Of a stretch of DNA of 64,000 bases, positions 1 to 9,300 are shown piece after piece (the first letter of the stretch is position 1; each line of letters opens with the position of its first letter). Made by a program: the position numbers and the translations under genes. The notes below the pieces were generated by a model. That model was not told the origin of the DNA and searched no databases. It saw only the letters and a program-made list of their open reading frames with translations. This DNA comes from Nitrospira sp. CG24D (GTDB lineage: Bacteria > Nitrospirota > Nitrospiria > Nitrospirales > Nitrospiraceae): NCBI GenBank assembly GCA_002869855.2, contig NEWQ02000009.1, forward strand, positions 1 to 64,000, in the 5' to 3' direction.

Positions 1-1
1 G

Positions 2-244
2 CACCGGCTCTTCACGAAGCAGACGAAGATGAAGGTCTACTTTGCCCATCCCCAGTGTCCCTGGGAGCGGGGGACGAACGAGAACACGAACGGCTTGCTG
101 CGGCAGTTCTTTCCCGCTGGCACTGAGTTCCAGCGCGTGTCGCGGCGCGAGATCAAACGTGTGCAAGCGATGCTCAACGATCGGCCGCGCAAGATTCTGA
201 ACTGGCACAGTCCGGCGCATGCCTTTCACCAACTGTTGCACTAG
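2..244 (+). mobile_element. IS30-family transposase, C-terminal fragment (cut by window edge)
   Basis: The reading frame is open from base 2 and ends at a TAG at 242-244. The residues around PWERGTNENTNGLLRQFFP are the signature of the C-terminal DDE (rve) integrase core of IS30-type transposases, including the catalytic Glu of the WERGTNEN motif. The rest of the protein lies upstream of the window, so completeness cannot be judged. No flanking terminal inverted repeat could be identified with confidence downstream. Family assignment is strong; activity is unknown. Confidence 0.85.
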
Positions 245-365
245 GATCTTGAATGCACACAGAGAGCATTATCTGATTCTGTTCTGAATGAGGGAAAATA
301 TAAGAAGCTTCTCCTGGATTGCAGGCTGCTCAAGCAGACAGATAACGAGGCCGAAAATCTAACGA

Positions 366-410
366 TGAACACATGAAGCCCCCTTTTTCAGGCTCAGCAC
401 TTAGTGTTCA
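366..410 (-). terminator. Stem-loop between transposase and minus-strand operon
   Basis: The outer arms TGAACAC and GTGTTCA enclose a second imperfect pair (TGAAGCC with GGCTCA) and a T-rich centre. It lies just past the stop of the minus-strand gene ending at 431, so it may terminate that operon; it could also belong to the end of the insertion element. There is no clean U-tract on the minus strand. Confidence 0.35.
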
Positions 411-430
411 TAAGGCAGTCCTATTTGGGG

Positions 431-1555
431 CTAGGGCTCCACCGTCACATCCACAAACGCCGGGAGGCTATCTGCTCCCTTCTTATCCGTCACGCGCAGC
501 TTGAATCGATAGGTTCGTGGCTCGGAGACGTGTGGGGCTTGGAAGGAGGCTTCGGGGCCGTTCACATCCAGAAGCGGTACTTTGCTGCCGCGGACTTGGC
601 TCCACGAATAGTACAGCGCTTCGCCCTCCGCATCGCGACTGTTCAACCCGCTCAGCTTCACCTTCGTTCCAGCCTTCACCGTTTTGTTCTTGCCTGCATC
701 AGCGACCGGTGGTTCGTTGGGCTCATCGTTGACGGTCACATGGATGTCGAGCGATGCCTGCTTGCCGCGATTTGTCACGGTCAGGATCGTCTTGCCGTTG
801 CCTACGATTTGCAGCATCCCACCGCTCAGGACCTTGATGGCGGCGGGGTTGGAACTCTGGTAGCTCGTGCCGCTGGCCGGTGAGGCGAGCGGCCGTACGA
901 CCCCGTCGGCGAATTCGCCCACGACCGGGAGTTCGAACACCTTGCCCATCGAATCGACATGGCCGAATGCCGACGACTGTCCGGTGCGTCCCAGTTGCAG
1001 CGGCTTGTCGGTCTCGAAGTCGATCGTCTGCAGCGCCGCTTCCGGCTCGATCTTCACAATGACTTCGTCGAACACGGTGCGAGTTCCCAAACGTCCGCGT
1101 GAGATTTCAGCAACGGCTAAGAGGCGCATCGGTCCGATCGCTTCTTTCGGGATCTTCAGGGTGCCGCCGAACGGCGGTGTTTGGTCCGAACTGGAGGAGA
1201 GGGCGGCGACTGCGACCACCGGGGCGCCGGAGATACTGTCTTTTTGAGAGAAGCGATCGTCGCTCAGTCTGTCTTGCTGGGGCATGATCGAAGCGTCGGA
1301 GTCATCTTGTTGCACAAGAGTCTCAGCCAGTTCCCCGTACCAATAGTAGCGTACCTTGACGATGCCGCTATCCGCGCCGAGATCGACCTTGGCTGTGAGG
1401 GCTTGACCGGATTTCAGGGTGGAGCCTTCGGCTGGCGTCACAATCTTAAACGCAAACGCCTGTTCCGCCGACAGCACGCTGCCTAGAGCCAGCGCGCAGA
1501 GGGACACGCTTCGAATCCTCGTTTGACGTTTCACGTTTGACGTTTCACGCTGCAC
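431..1555 (-). CDS. Exported Ig-like/PKD-domain protein
   Basis: About 374 residues. A hydrophobic signal peptide near residues 13-35 ends in AEQAFA. A region of Ig-like repeats follows, then a Big_2-like stretch (around SSNPAAIKVLSGG) and a C-terminal PKD domain (PPVADAGKNKTVKAGTKVKLSG onward). Such domains mediate adhesion or protein binding at the cell surface; no catalytic domain is visible. I chose the GTG at 1555 because it follows the KimA stop codon by two bases and has a GAGG Shine-Dalgarno overlapping that stop, which suggests translational coupling. A second in-frame GTG at 1534 gives a shorter signal peptide. The specific function is unknown. Confidence 0.7.
   Translation of the reverse strand: MQRETSNVKRQTRIRSVSLCALALGSVLSAEQAFAFKIVTPAEGSTLKSGQALTAKVDLGADSGIVKVRYYWYGELAETLVQQDDSDASIMPQQDRLSDDRFSQKDSISGAPVVAVAALSSSSDQTPPFGGTLKIPKEAIGPMRLLAVAEISRGRLGTRTVFDEVIVKIEPEAALQTIDFETDKPLQLGRTGQSSAFGHVDSMGKVFELPVVGEFADGVVRPLASPASGTSYQSSNPAAIKVLSGGMLQIVGNGKTILTVTNRGKQASLDIHVTVNDEPNEPPVADAGKNKTVKAGTKVKLSGLNSRDAEGEALYYSWSQVRGSKVPLLDVNGPEASFQAPHVSEPRTYRFKLRVTDKKGADSLPAFVDVTVEP
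1521..1548. repeat. Perfect 14-bp tandem duplication at a gene start
   Basis: GTTTGACGTTTCAC occurs twice without a gap, within the first codons of the exported Ig-like protein. A related TTTCACGTTTCACG string occurs near 17515. The unit length is not a multiple of three, so gain or loss of a copy would shift the frame from the upstream start but not from the GTG at 1534. Confidence 0.8.
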
Positions 1556-1557
1556 GG

Positions 1558-3381
1558 CTACCTCGTCAGGTGGTAGGGCACATCGGTTAAGACAACACGA
1601 TCTTTGAAGAGCAATGCCCCTTTCAAGAGCAGCGCCCGTTGATTGTGGAGAATATTCTGCCACCAGCGGGCCGGCAAGATCTCCGGGATGACGACGGTGA
1701 TCCAGCAATCAGGATCCTTCTGCTGGAGATCCTCAATGTAGTCGAGGATCGACCCGAGAATGGAGCGGTAGGGAGACGGCAGGACCACAAGCGGCACACC
1801 GCAGCCCCACTGGGCCCACTTAATTTCCACGAGCGCGGTTTCTTCTTTGTCGACATCAACCAGGATGGCGCGAATCTCGCCGCCCCGGCTGCGGGCGTAG
1901 TCCACGGCGCGGACCACCGAGCGATTGACCCCTCCGATCGGCATAATCACGAGATTGCGGCGGGGCCGCGGCGGGCGTGTGTCCCGGGTGAGCGACACTT
2001 GTTCGGCGACGGCTTTGTAGTGCGATCGAATTCCTCTGAACATCATGATGAGGATTGCGACAAGCAGGAAGACGATCCACGCGCCCTGCATAAACTTTGT
2101 GGTGGCAATGATGACAGTTGCCACGCCGGTGGTGATCGCGCCGATACCGTTGACCACGAGTTTCTTGCGCCAGTGCAGGCCCCGTTTGACCAGCCAGCGT
2201 TTGACCATGCCGGCTTGCGACAGGGTGAATGAGACAAAGACGCCGATGGCATAGAGCGGGATCAACGCATGGGTATCGCCATGGAAGATGACCAACAGCA
2301 GACAGGCGAAAAACCCGAGAATGAAAATGCCGTTGGAAAACACGAGTCGATCGCCGAAGCTGGCCATCTGGTGCGGCATGTACCCGTCCCGGGCCAGAAT
2401 CGACGACAAGTGAGGAAATCCCGCGAAGGCGCTGTTGGCGGCCAGGACGAGGAGCAGCATGGTGCTGATCTGGACCGCGTAGTAGATGGCGCCGGAACCG
2501 AACGTGAGGCGTGCCAATTGCGAGACGACCGTTTCATCCTCTTTGGCGAGAATGCCGTAGTGGTAGGCCATCCAGCTGATGCCCATGAACAGAACGGCGA
2601 GGATGGCCGACATCCAGATCATGGTCGTAGCGGCGTTCTTGGATTCCGGCTCGCGGAACGCTTGCACGCCGTTCGAGATCACTTCCATTCCGGTCACAGC
2701 CGAACAGCCTGCGGCAAAGGCGCGCAGGATCAGGAACAGCGTCACCCCGTCCAGACTGTCTTGTCCGGCGGTGGTGGGAGGTGCCACGGGCACGGCTCCC
2801 GGTCCGACCAGAGATTGGATCGTCCCAAGGACGACCATCAGCCCGAGGGCGCCGATGGCAAAATAGGTCGGGACCGCGAAGAACTTTCCGGACTCGCGTA
2901 CGCCGCGGAGATTCATGACGATGATGAAGAGAATCGCGGTCAATCCCAGCGCTTCCCGGTGGGGGAAGAGGACTGGAACGGCCGATGTAAGGGCCGCAAT
3001 GCCGGCGGCCACGCTCACCGCCACGGTCAGGATATAGTCGATCATCAGTGCGCCGGCGGCAATCAAGGCCGGGAGCTCCCCGAGATTGGACCGGGCGACG
3101 ATATAGGCGCCCCCCCCTGCAGGGTATTCGTAGATGATCTGGCGGTAGGAGATCGTCAGGATCAGGGTCAGAATCAGGATGGCGATGCTCACGGGAATGG
3201 ACCACGAGACGGCGGCGGAGCCGGCCAGAATCAGGACGAGAAGAATTTCCTCTGTGGCGTAGGCCACCGATGAAATCGCATTGGAGGAAAAAATGGCCAG
3301 AGCCAGTGTTTTGGAAAGCCGTTCGTGCGCTGCTTGTGCCGTCTTCAGGGGGTCGCCGACGAGCCAACGTTTCAGAAGCAT
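1558..3381 (-). CDS. kimA: KimA-like APC-superfamily potassium importer
   Basis: At 607 residues it matches the length and, by recall, the sequence pattern of Bacillus KimA (YdaO), a high-affinity K+/H+ symporter. Shared features are the N-terminal LAIFSSNAISSVAYATEEIL, the ISYRQIIYEYPAGGGAYIV segment, about 12 membrane helices over residues 25-450, and a cytosolic C-terminal domain (about 470-607) ending in HNQRALLLK...YHLTR. KimA was first labelled an amino-acid permease, which remains the fallback annotation. It lies in a minus-strand run with two-component genes upstream, so its expression may depend on them. In Gram-positives KimA is controlled by c-di-AMP; nothing in this window shows such control here. 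Confidence 0.8.
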   Translation of the reverse strand: MLLKRWLVGDPLKTAQAAHERLSKTLALAIFSSNAISSVAYATEEILLVLILAGSAAVSWSIPVSIAILILTLILTISYRQIIYEYPAGGGAYIVARSNLGELPALIAAGALMIDYILTVAVSVAAGIAALTSAVPVLFPHREALGLTAILFIIVMNLRGVRESGKFFAVPTYFAIGALGLMVVLGTIQSLVGPGAVPVAPPTTAGQDSLDGVTLFLILRAFAAGCSAVTGMEVISNGVQAFREPESKNAATTMIWMSAILAVLFMGISWMAYHYGILAKEDETVVSQLARLTFGSGAIYYAVQISTMLLLVLAANSAFAGFPHLSSILARDGYMPHQMASFGDRLVFSNGIFILGFFACLLLVIFHGDTHALIPLYAIGVFVSFTLSQAGMVKRWLVKRGLHWRKKLVVNGIGAITTGVATVIIATTKFMQGAWIVFLLVAILIMMFRGIRSHYKAVAEQVSLTRDTRPPRPRRNLVIMPIGGVNRSVVRAVDYARSRGGEIRAILVDVDKEETALVEIKWAQWGCGVPLVVLPSPYRSILGSILDYIEDLQQKDPDCWITVVIPEILPARWWQNILHNQRALLLKGALLFKDRVVLTDVPYHLTR

Positions 3382-3453
3382 CTCGCATTATCGCACAACC
3401 GGCAGGAGGAAGGAAAAGACGCGAGGGGATCGTGCTGGAGGCCAAGCGTGAGG

Positions 3454-3705
3454 TCAGTGCTGTCCGTAGGTTGCCGCAAGGGTGTAGCCGTCCTGGCAGT
3501 CATTACAGTAGGACGGAGAAAACACCACCTGCTTGGCGTGGAGGCGGTGTCGCGTCACGTAGGTCTGGAGCTGTGTCCAGACGCTCGTGTGGGCGGCGTC
3601 CGTGCTGTGGTCATAGACTCGTCGGCAGAGCTCGCACATGGGCACAATCCGAGTGGTGGTATCAGGCATGATGGGTTTGCTCGCTCTTTCAGTGATCGTG
3701 GCCAC
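3454..3705 (-). CDS. Small protein with paired CxxC motifs
   Basis: Up to 83 residues with two Cys pairs, CELC near residue 24 and CNDC near residue 67, spaced as in a zinc-ribbon-like fold. The layout (Cys pair, W-x-Q-L-x-x-Y-V segment, then Cys pair) resembles the short tails found on some PAS or receiver proteins. The GTG at 3705 shares its G with the TAG of the upstream receiver gene (TAGTG), suggesting coupling; an ATG at 3669 is the alternative start. The neighbouring receiver and kinase suggest a signalling role, but the function is unknown. Confidence 0.55.
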   Translation of the reverse strand: MATITERASKPIMPDTTTRIVPMCELCRRVYDHSTDAAHTSVWTQLQTYVTRHRLHAKQVVFSPSYCNDCQDGYTLAATYGQH

Positions 3706-4121
3706 TAGTGACGTGAAAGGGTTGGGAGCGTTGCAGGGTGCTGAATCCGTTCGCCGCGCAGGATTCGGGTCAGAAGGCTTGTCAGGTCCTTGGTCCGCTG
3801 TTTGACAAGAAAGCCGGAAGCCCCCGCCTCAAAAGCCGCCGCTGCATAGGCGGCGTCGTCATGGGTTGAAAAGAAGACGATCTTGGTTGTCGGGAGTTTT
3901 TGGGAGAGCTGCCGGCTCGCGGCCAAGACGTCTCCGAACGAGGGTGTGAAATCCAGGAGGACCAGAGCCGGCTGGTAGTGTTGTGCGGCCAGCACAAGTG
4001 ATTCGCTGTCCATTACGCTAGCCACCACATCAAAGGTGCTATCCACCATGGCTTCCGTGAGGGCCAGCATGGCGTGTGATGAGTCGCCGATGATCATGGC
4101 GGGGCGAGTGGTTGGTGTCAC
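3705..4121 (-). CDS. Stand-alone response-regulator receiver domain
   Basis: A CheY-like fold with an acidic residue in the first strand (MIIGD), the phospho-acceptor Asp in VLLD, and the conserved Lys in FLVKQR. No output domain follows, so it would act by protein contact or as a phosphate sink. The reading frame extends upstream to a GTG at 4190, but that start has no ribosome-binding site; I prefer the GTG at 4121, which follows an AGGAAGCCGGG stretch and begins just before the receiver. It lies 130 bases downstream of the NarL-type regulator gene on the same strand and is probably cotranscribed with it. Confidence 0.7.
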   Translation of the reverse strand: MTPTTRPAMIIGDSSHAMLALTEAMVDSTFDVVASVMDSESLVLAAQHYQPALVLLDFTPSFGDVLAASRQLSQKLPTTKIVFFSTHDDAAYAAAAFEAGASGFLVKQRTKDLTSLLTRILRGERIQHPATLPTLSRH

Positions 4122-4251
4122 GATCCCGGCTTCCTCAGTTTCGACCTGTAACAGGGAGCGGACTATAGAGGTGAAATAGGGGAAAAGCACTAGTAAGACT
4201 ACGAGGGTGCCGGAAGAAAATTACCAGGAAGATTGACGGCAGGGATATCGG

Positions 4252-4887
4252 CTACGACAGACGTACTAGCCCGTTCGTCAGGGCAAATTTGATCAGTTCA
4301 ACGGTGCTATGGAGATCCAGTTGTTGCATCAGCTGGGCTTTGTGGAACTCGACGGTCCGATGCGAAATACTCAGTTTCGCGGCGATATCTTTCGCTGAAA
4401 GCCCGTCAACAATGAGCTGCAAGACTTCCTGCTGTCGAGCGGTGAGTTCAATGAGAGGTCGTGTATTGTTGCGCAGCAGGTCGTCGACCACATCGTTCGC
4501 AATCAGTGGGGTCATATAGGTCTGTCCTCGCAGGACGGTGTGAAGAGCCTGGGGTAACTCGTCGCCCAGAGACTGCTTGAGGATATAGCCGGACGCTCCG
4601 GCCTGAAAAGCCGCGCGAATGTACGCGGGATCCGCATGCATCGTCACAAACACCAGCTTCAGGGCAGGATACTTGGATTTCAGCGCGCGGGCCGCTTCAA
4701 TGCCGTTCATCACGGGCATAGAAATGTCCAGGATGACGATATCAGGACGATGCTGGGCCACCGCCTGCAGGAGCGCTTGTCCATCTCCTGCAGTCGCCAG
4801 GAGTTCGCAGTGCGTTTCGAGCAGGCGCCGAAAGCCTTCGAGTACCAGGGTGTGGTCGTCGGCGAGAATGACAGTCGGTTTCTTCAT
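4252..4887 (-). CDS. NarL/FixJ-family response regulator
   Basis: About 211 residues: a receiver domain (1-120) with the acidic pair at DD10-11, phospho-acceptor Asp54 in VILDIS and Lys104, then a LuxR-type helix-turn-helix (about 147-206, LTARQQEVLQLIVDGLSAKD). It is a DNA-binding transcription regulator. The ATG at 4887 overlaps the TGA of the upstream kinase as ATGA, which fixes the start and shows that the pair is coupled. The ligand and regulon are unknown; the cotranscribed potassium importer is one candidate target. Confidence 0.9.
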   Translation of the reverse strand: MKKPTVILADDHTLVLEGFRRLLETHCELLATAGDGQALLQAVAQHRPDIVILDISMPVMNGIEAARALKSKYPALKLVFVTMHADPAYIRAAFQAGASGYILKQSLGDELPQALHTVLRGQTYMTPLIANDVVDDLLRNNTRPLIELTARQQEVLQLIVDGLSAKDIAAKLSISHRTVEFHKAQLMQQLDLHSTVELIKFALTNGLVRLS

Positions 4888-5963
4888 GGGGAGGAAGGCT
4901 CGGACAACGGGAGGTGCACGTGGATCTCCGTACCGTGCCCTGGCTGAGACTGTACGCGAGACGTTCCGCAAAATGCCAGTGCCCGCTCACGTAAGTTGAA
5001 GAGGCCAAGGCCCTGTCGTTCGTGCTGGGCGGCATCGACCTCGAATCCGACGCCATTATCGCGAACCGTGAGGTCGAGCTCTCGCTCGCTGCTGAACAAT
5101 TCCACTTCCACGCGCGTCGCCTTGGCGTGACGGGTGATGTTCGAGAGGCATTCCTGAACGATTCGGTAGACGGTAGTGGCAATCGCTTTGGACGGCGAGG
5201 TGCTGCATGGAGGATTGACGAGCAATGTTTTGATCTTTGTTCGATGGGTAAAATCATCAAGCAAGCGTTTGAGCGCGGCGTCCAGGCCCAGGTCATCCAG
5301 GATCGAGGGATGAAAGCGATAGGCCATGCGTCGGACGTCTTCTGAGAGAAGAAGGATGTCCTGCTGGCTTTGGTTCAGGGTGGCGCGAACCGATTCAGGT
5401 AGAGCCTGTTCGGGCTGTTCCAGCGTGCGAAGACCGAGGGCCAGCATCGCTAACCGCTGATTGATATCGTCATGTAAGTCGTGCGCAATACGCCGCCGCT
5501 CTTCATCCTGCACGGTCAGCAGGCGGCTGGTCAGGGCGCGTAGTTCTTCCTGCGTTTGGCGCAGCGCCAGTTCTTTGGCTGCAATTTCAGCCGTGCGGGT
5601 TTGGACGCGCGTTTCCAATGATTCGTTCAGGCGGCGCAAGAGAATTTCTGTTTGCCGGCGCTGAGTAAGAAACAGGATCGGCGCCCAGATCATGACCAGG
5701 CTGAGTGTCCGGTTCGACAGGGCTACCCAGAGGGGAACGCCGGGAATTGACGGGCCGAACCAGGCGCCGATAATGGTGAGGGCCGAGCATCCTGCGGCGG
5801 TCAGCACGGGAAGCCGGAGTGATGGACTGAGGGCGGCAAGAAATACCACGCCTGCGTAGAGCACGGCGTTCGCGACGCCCAATGGCAGTAAGAGATCGAG
5901 GCCGAAGAGTGCAAGGCTGACCCCAATGATAAGAATGTGAAGCAGCTGCGGCTGAGGTGTCAT
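4884..5963 (-). CDS. NarX/DegS-type sensor histidine kinase
   Basis: About 359 residues. The N-terminal third is hydrophobic, with about four membrane helices (residues 5-101) and no large periplasmic sensor, so it may sense a membrane or internal cue. A coiled coil (103-150) leads to a HisKA_3 phosphotransfer domain with EERRRIAHDLHDD (likely phospho-His161) and a C-terminal HATPase with DNGVGF and GHGTEI motifs. It forms an overlapping pair with the NarL-type regulator downstream. It is transcribed divergently from the multicopper oxidase gene, so its promoter lies in the 5964-6356 gap, where I could not place it on the minus strand. Confidence 0.9.
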   Translation of the reverse strand: MTPQPQLLHILIIGVSLALFGLDLLLPLGVANAVLYAGVVFLAALSPSLRLPVLTAAGCSALTIIGAWFGPSIPGVPLWVALSNRTLSLVMIWAPILFLTQRRQTEILLRRLNESLETRVQTRTAEIAAKELALRQTQEELRALTSRLLTVQDEERRRIAHDLHDDINQRLAMLALGLRTLEQPEQALPESVRATLNQSQQDILLLSEDVRRMAYRFHPSILDDLGLDAALKRLLDDFTHRTKIKTLLVNPPCSTSPSKAIATTVYRIVQECLSNITRHAKATRVEVELFSSERELDLTVRDNGVGFEVDAAQHERQGLGLFNLRERALAFCGTSRVQSQPGHGTEIHVHLPLSEPSSP

Positions 5964-6195
5964 GACATCCTGTCGGTTCTGTCAGGGCCAGGGAGTGCGA
6001 AAGCCTGCGGGTCCCGCGCATTATGTGAGGGTGACGGGCGGCGCGGCAAGTGGGTCTGAGGCGGACGACCGCATAGAACGGTGGAGGTGGCGAAAATGAG
6101 GGCAGATTCTGACCGGTGTGGGAGCGTGGAAATGGCAGACGGCTAACGGAGTGAGGCAATCAGCCCCACTTTGAGCGCTGAACTGTCCAAGGGGG

Positions 6196-6224
6196 TTGAC
6201 AGAGAATCGGGAGTTCAGTATCGT
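6196..6224 (+). promoter_or_regulatory. Sigma70-type promoter upstream of multicopper oxidase
   Basis: A perfect -35 TTGACA (6196-6201) is followed by a 17-base spacer and TATCGT (6219-6224). It lies in the 393-base divergent gap between the kinase and the oxidase and would give a leader of about 125 bases. The same gap holds TTATATACATA (6280-6290), which also occurs at the promoter of the related copper-site gene at 14521. I see no gene in this gap. Confidence 0.6.
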
Positions 6225-6356
6225 TCTGCCTCTTTTGAAAGGCTCCGATGTCTTCGTGTCGTTCCAAGGCACGAGGGGATTATATACATAGCGTCATTTG
6301 CATTTCGTTTCATGTTTATGGGTTTGTGTCGTTCATCATACCAAGGAGGCCGGTCC

Positions 6357-9300
6357 ATGTTTTTTCACACTTCACGGGTTTGTGTGCCTACCCGCATGCT
6401 CGGTGCGATGGCGGCGGTCGCTCTCTTATGGGCTCCGCTCGCATCCGCTGAGAGCGCATCGTCCCATGTGGCGATGAATCACCAGCTCCCCGCCTGGGCG
6501 GAGCAACTCAAAGGTCAGACGATCGTCGAAGACGCCATGTCCGGAAGGGGCGAGCGGTCGGCGATGGTCGAGCAGCAGCATCAGCGCATCATGGAGCATA
6601 TGAGCCATGATCCGCAGGTTCAGGGCGTCAACACCGGGATGTACAACACCCAGTCCATGATGCACCAATACGGTGCGGGTGGGCAGGACATGTTGTTGGT
6701 GTCCGATCCCCGCGTTGAGCCGGTGGCGATGGTGGGCGGCGGCAAGTGCCCCGCAACGGCCCCGGTGAAGCAGTACAACGTGTCCGCGATCAACGTCGAG
6801 ATCACGCTGAATCAGTGGCTCGATTTTTATCCCGGCTACATGTATGTGCTGGATGAGAATCTCGATAAGGTGCGCGCGGAAGAAACCAAGAATAAGGAAG
6901 CGCGCGACAAGGAAGGATTCGATCCAGGCGCGATCATCCCCGGCGTGCAGGCCCAGTGGATTCAACCGTTGACCATCCGCGCCAACCAGGGCGATTGCGT
7001 CAAGATCAAGTTGAGCAACAAGCTGGAAGGCGGCGAAGAAGTCAGCCTCCACATCCATGGTTCCTCCATGGTGGTGAGCGCAACGGGCGCCGCCGCCACC
7101 ACGACCAACTCGGATACGATTGTTGCCAAGGATAAGAGCGGTGATTACGAGTGGTATATCCACCCGAACACCCAGGAAGGTGTCCGTCAGTTTCATACAT
7201 TCAGCAACGACCGTGAGTTGACCGTGATGGGCATGTTCGGCTCCTTCGTCGTGGAGCCCCGCGGCTCTTCCTATTGGGAAGCCCTCGGCAGCGGTGATGC
7301 GACTCCGGCCGCGAGCGGCTGGCAGGTCATGATCAAGAATGGAACGGGGCCGGACTTCCGCGAGTTCGTGCTCTACTACCATGAAGTCGGCGACGAAGCC
7401 TTCCGTCCCTTGAATAAGAAGGGCGACTTCCTCCCGCAGCGCGATCCGTTGACGGACGCGTATCGGCCGGGTGGCCGCGCGATCAACTATCGCAGCGAGC
7501 CGTTCGGCATCAACAACATGCATGTGCAGCATGAGTATTTCGGTTTTGAAGACGAGTCGATGGGCTACAGCTCCTATACGTTCGGCGACCCGTCGCCGAC
7601 GATTCCCCGCTCCTACATCGGTGACCCGGCGAAGTTCCGGCTGGTTCACGGTGGATCGGAAGTGTTCCATAGCCACCATCCGCACGGAGGCACGATTCGG
7701 TGGCCGCGCAGCCCGCGGGCGATCGATGACATGAACCTCTGGGCGACCAGCACCAACGGTCCGGTCAAGTACCCGGTCATTCGTGCCAAGACCGACCGTG
7801 TCGACGTGGAAGTCATCGGGCCGTCAGAAGCCCTCGACCTGGAAACCGAGTGCGGTTCCGGTCTCTGCCAGCAGCTGGCAGGCGACTTCCTCTTCCATTG
7901 CCACGTGGCGCACCACTATGTCGCAGGCATGTGGGGTTACTGGCGCGTGTACAACACGATTCAACAGGGTGATCTGCGGAACGACGTGATGCCGGACCTC
8001 CGTGAGTTGCCGGATCGCAAGGGCCGCATCAAGACCCCGATCGCATCCGACAAGCTGATCGGTCAAACCGTGGACTGGTTCGGCAAGCAGTTCACGATTA
8101 CCGATAAGGGCAAGAGCAACTGGAAAGGCAACCCGGCCGTCATCAACATCAAGGATTGGGTCGCCATGCAGATGCCCACGATGGGCAAGCCTGGCCACAA
8201 GGATGATGAAAAGGGCCAGACCCAGTCGTACGATGCCACCGTCCTGGATTGGGCGTGGAACGGCAACGTGGCGATGAGCGAAAAGGAAAGCGAGATCGAT
8301 AATCCCAAGTACAAGTCCACGCATCCGGGCAAGCGGCACCCGATCATGTTCGAGCCGTTGACCGGTAAGGTGGCGTGGCCGCATCTCACGCCGCACTTCG
8401 GCCGGCGCGTGATGTTCTCGCCGAACCACGTCGGCGCCCCCTGGTTGGAGATGATCCGCCGGGATGCTAGTGGCGAAGAGAGTGTCGATCAGGCGCTTCC
8501 CGGTGAGAACGGTGTCTGGAGCCTTTGTCCGGAGAATGCCGGACGGAAGAGCTACAACGTCCACTTCGTGAAGATGCCGATCAAGATCGCGAAGGCACAG
8601 GGGAAAGAGCCGCCGGTAATCGATCCGAACGGCTTGATCTATGTGCTCCATGAAGAAGAAGCGGCGATCCGCGCCAACGACGATCTGAAGTATCCGTTGG
8701 TAGTCCGCGGCAATATCTATGATTGCATCGACTGGACGCTGACCAGCGAGTGGGACGACGACGACTACACGAACTTCCAGTCGTCGAAGATCAACACGCA
8801 CTGGCATTTCCTGCAGTTTGATAACCAGGCATCAGACGGTGTGATCACCGGCTTCTCGTATGAGCAGTCGGTCCGCCCGTTCACGATGCTGGAGAAAAAG
8901 AACAAGAAGGGCCTTCCGGCCCCGATGAACACCGCGTTGACGGCGGCGGCCAAGAAGGGCGCCAGCAGCATCTCGGTGAAGAACGCAAAACAGTATCACG
9001 TAGGCACCTTGATTCTTGTCGGCGCCGATAACGTGAAGGGCAACGAAATCTCCCGCATCAAGGCGATCAACGGCAACACGATTGTCTTGGCGAAGGGTCT
9101 GAAAAACGATCATCCGGCGAACGACATCATCACGGTGGAATTCGTCCGGCAGCGGTTCTGGGTTGATGCGGACGTGGGGACCGTGTTCTGGCACGACCAT
9201 GCGTTCGGTGCGACCACCTGGCCGCATGGCGGGTTCGGCACATTCATCGCCGAGCCGGTCGGTTCGACCTATCATGATCCGAAGACCGGTAAGGACATCC

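Noticed and set aside
1505-1525. TTCGAATCC resembling a tRNA T-loop
   Set aside because: No acceptor or anticodon stem can be folded around it, and it lies within a signal-peptide coding region.
2269-3273. Plus-strand frame opposite the KimA-like gene
   Set aside because: Its product is highly charged, low-complexity and unlike any protein; the minus-strand frame is a clear transporter.
6426-7685. Minus-strand frame opposite the multicopper oxidase
   Set aside because: The plus strand carries conserved copper motifs over the same bases, and the antisense product shows His/Arg-rich shadow composition.
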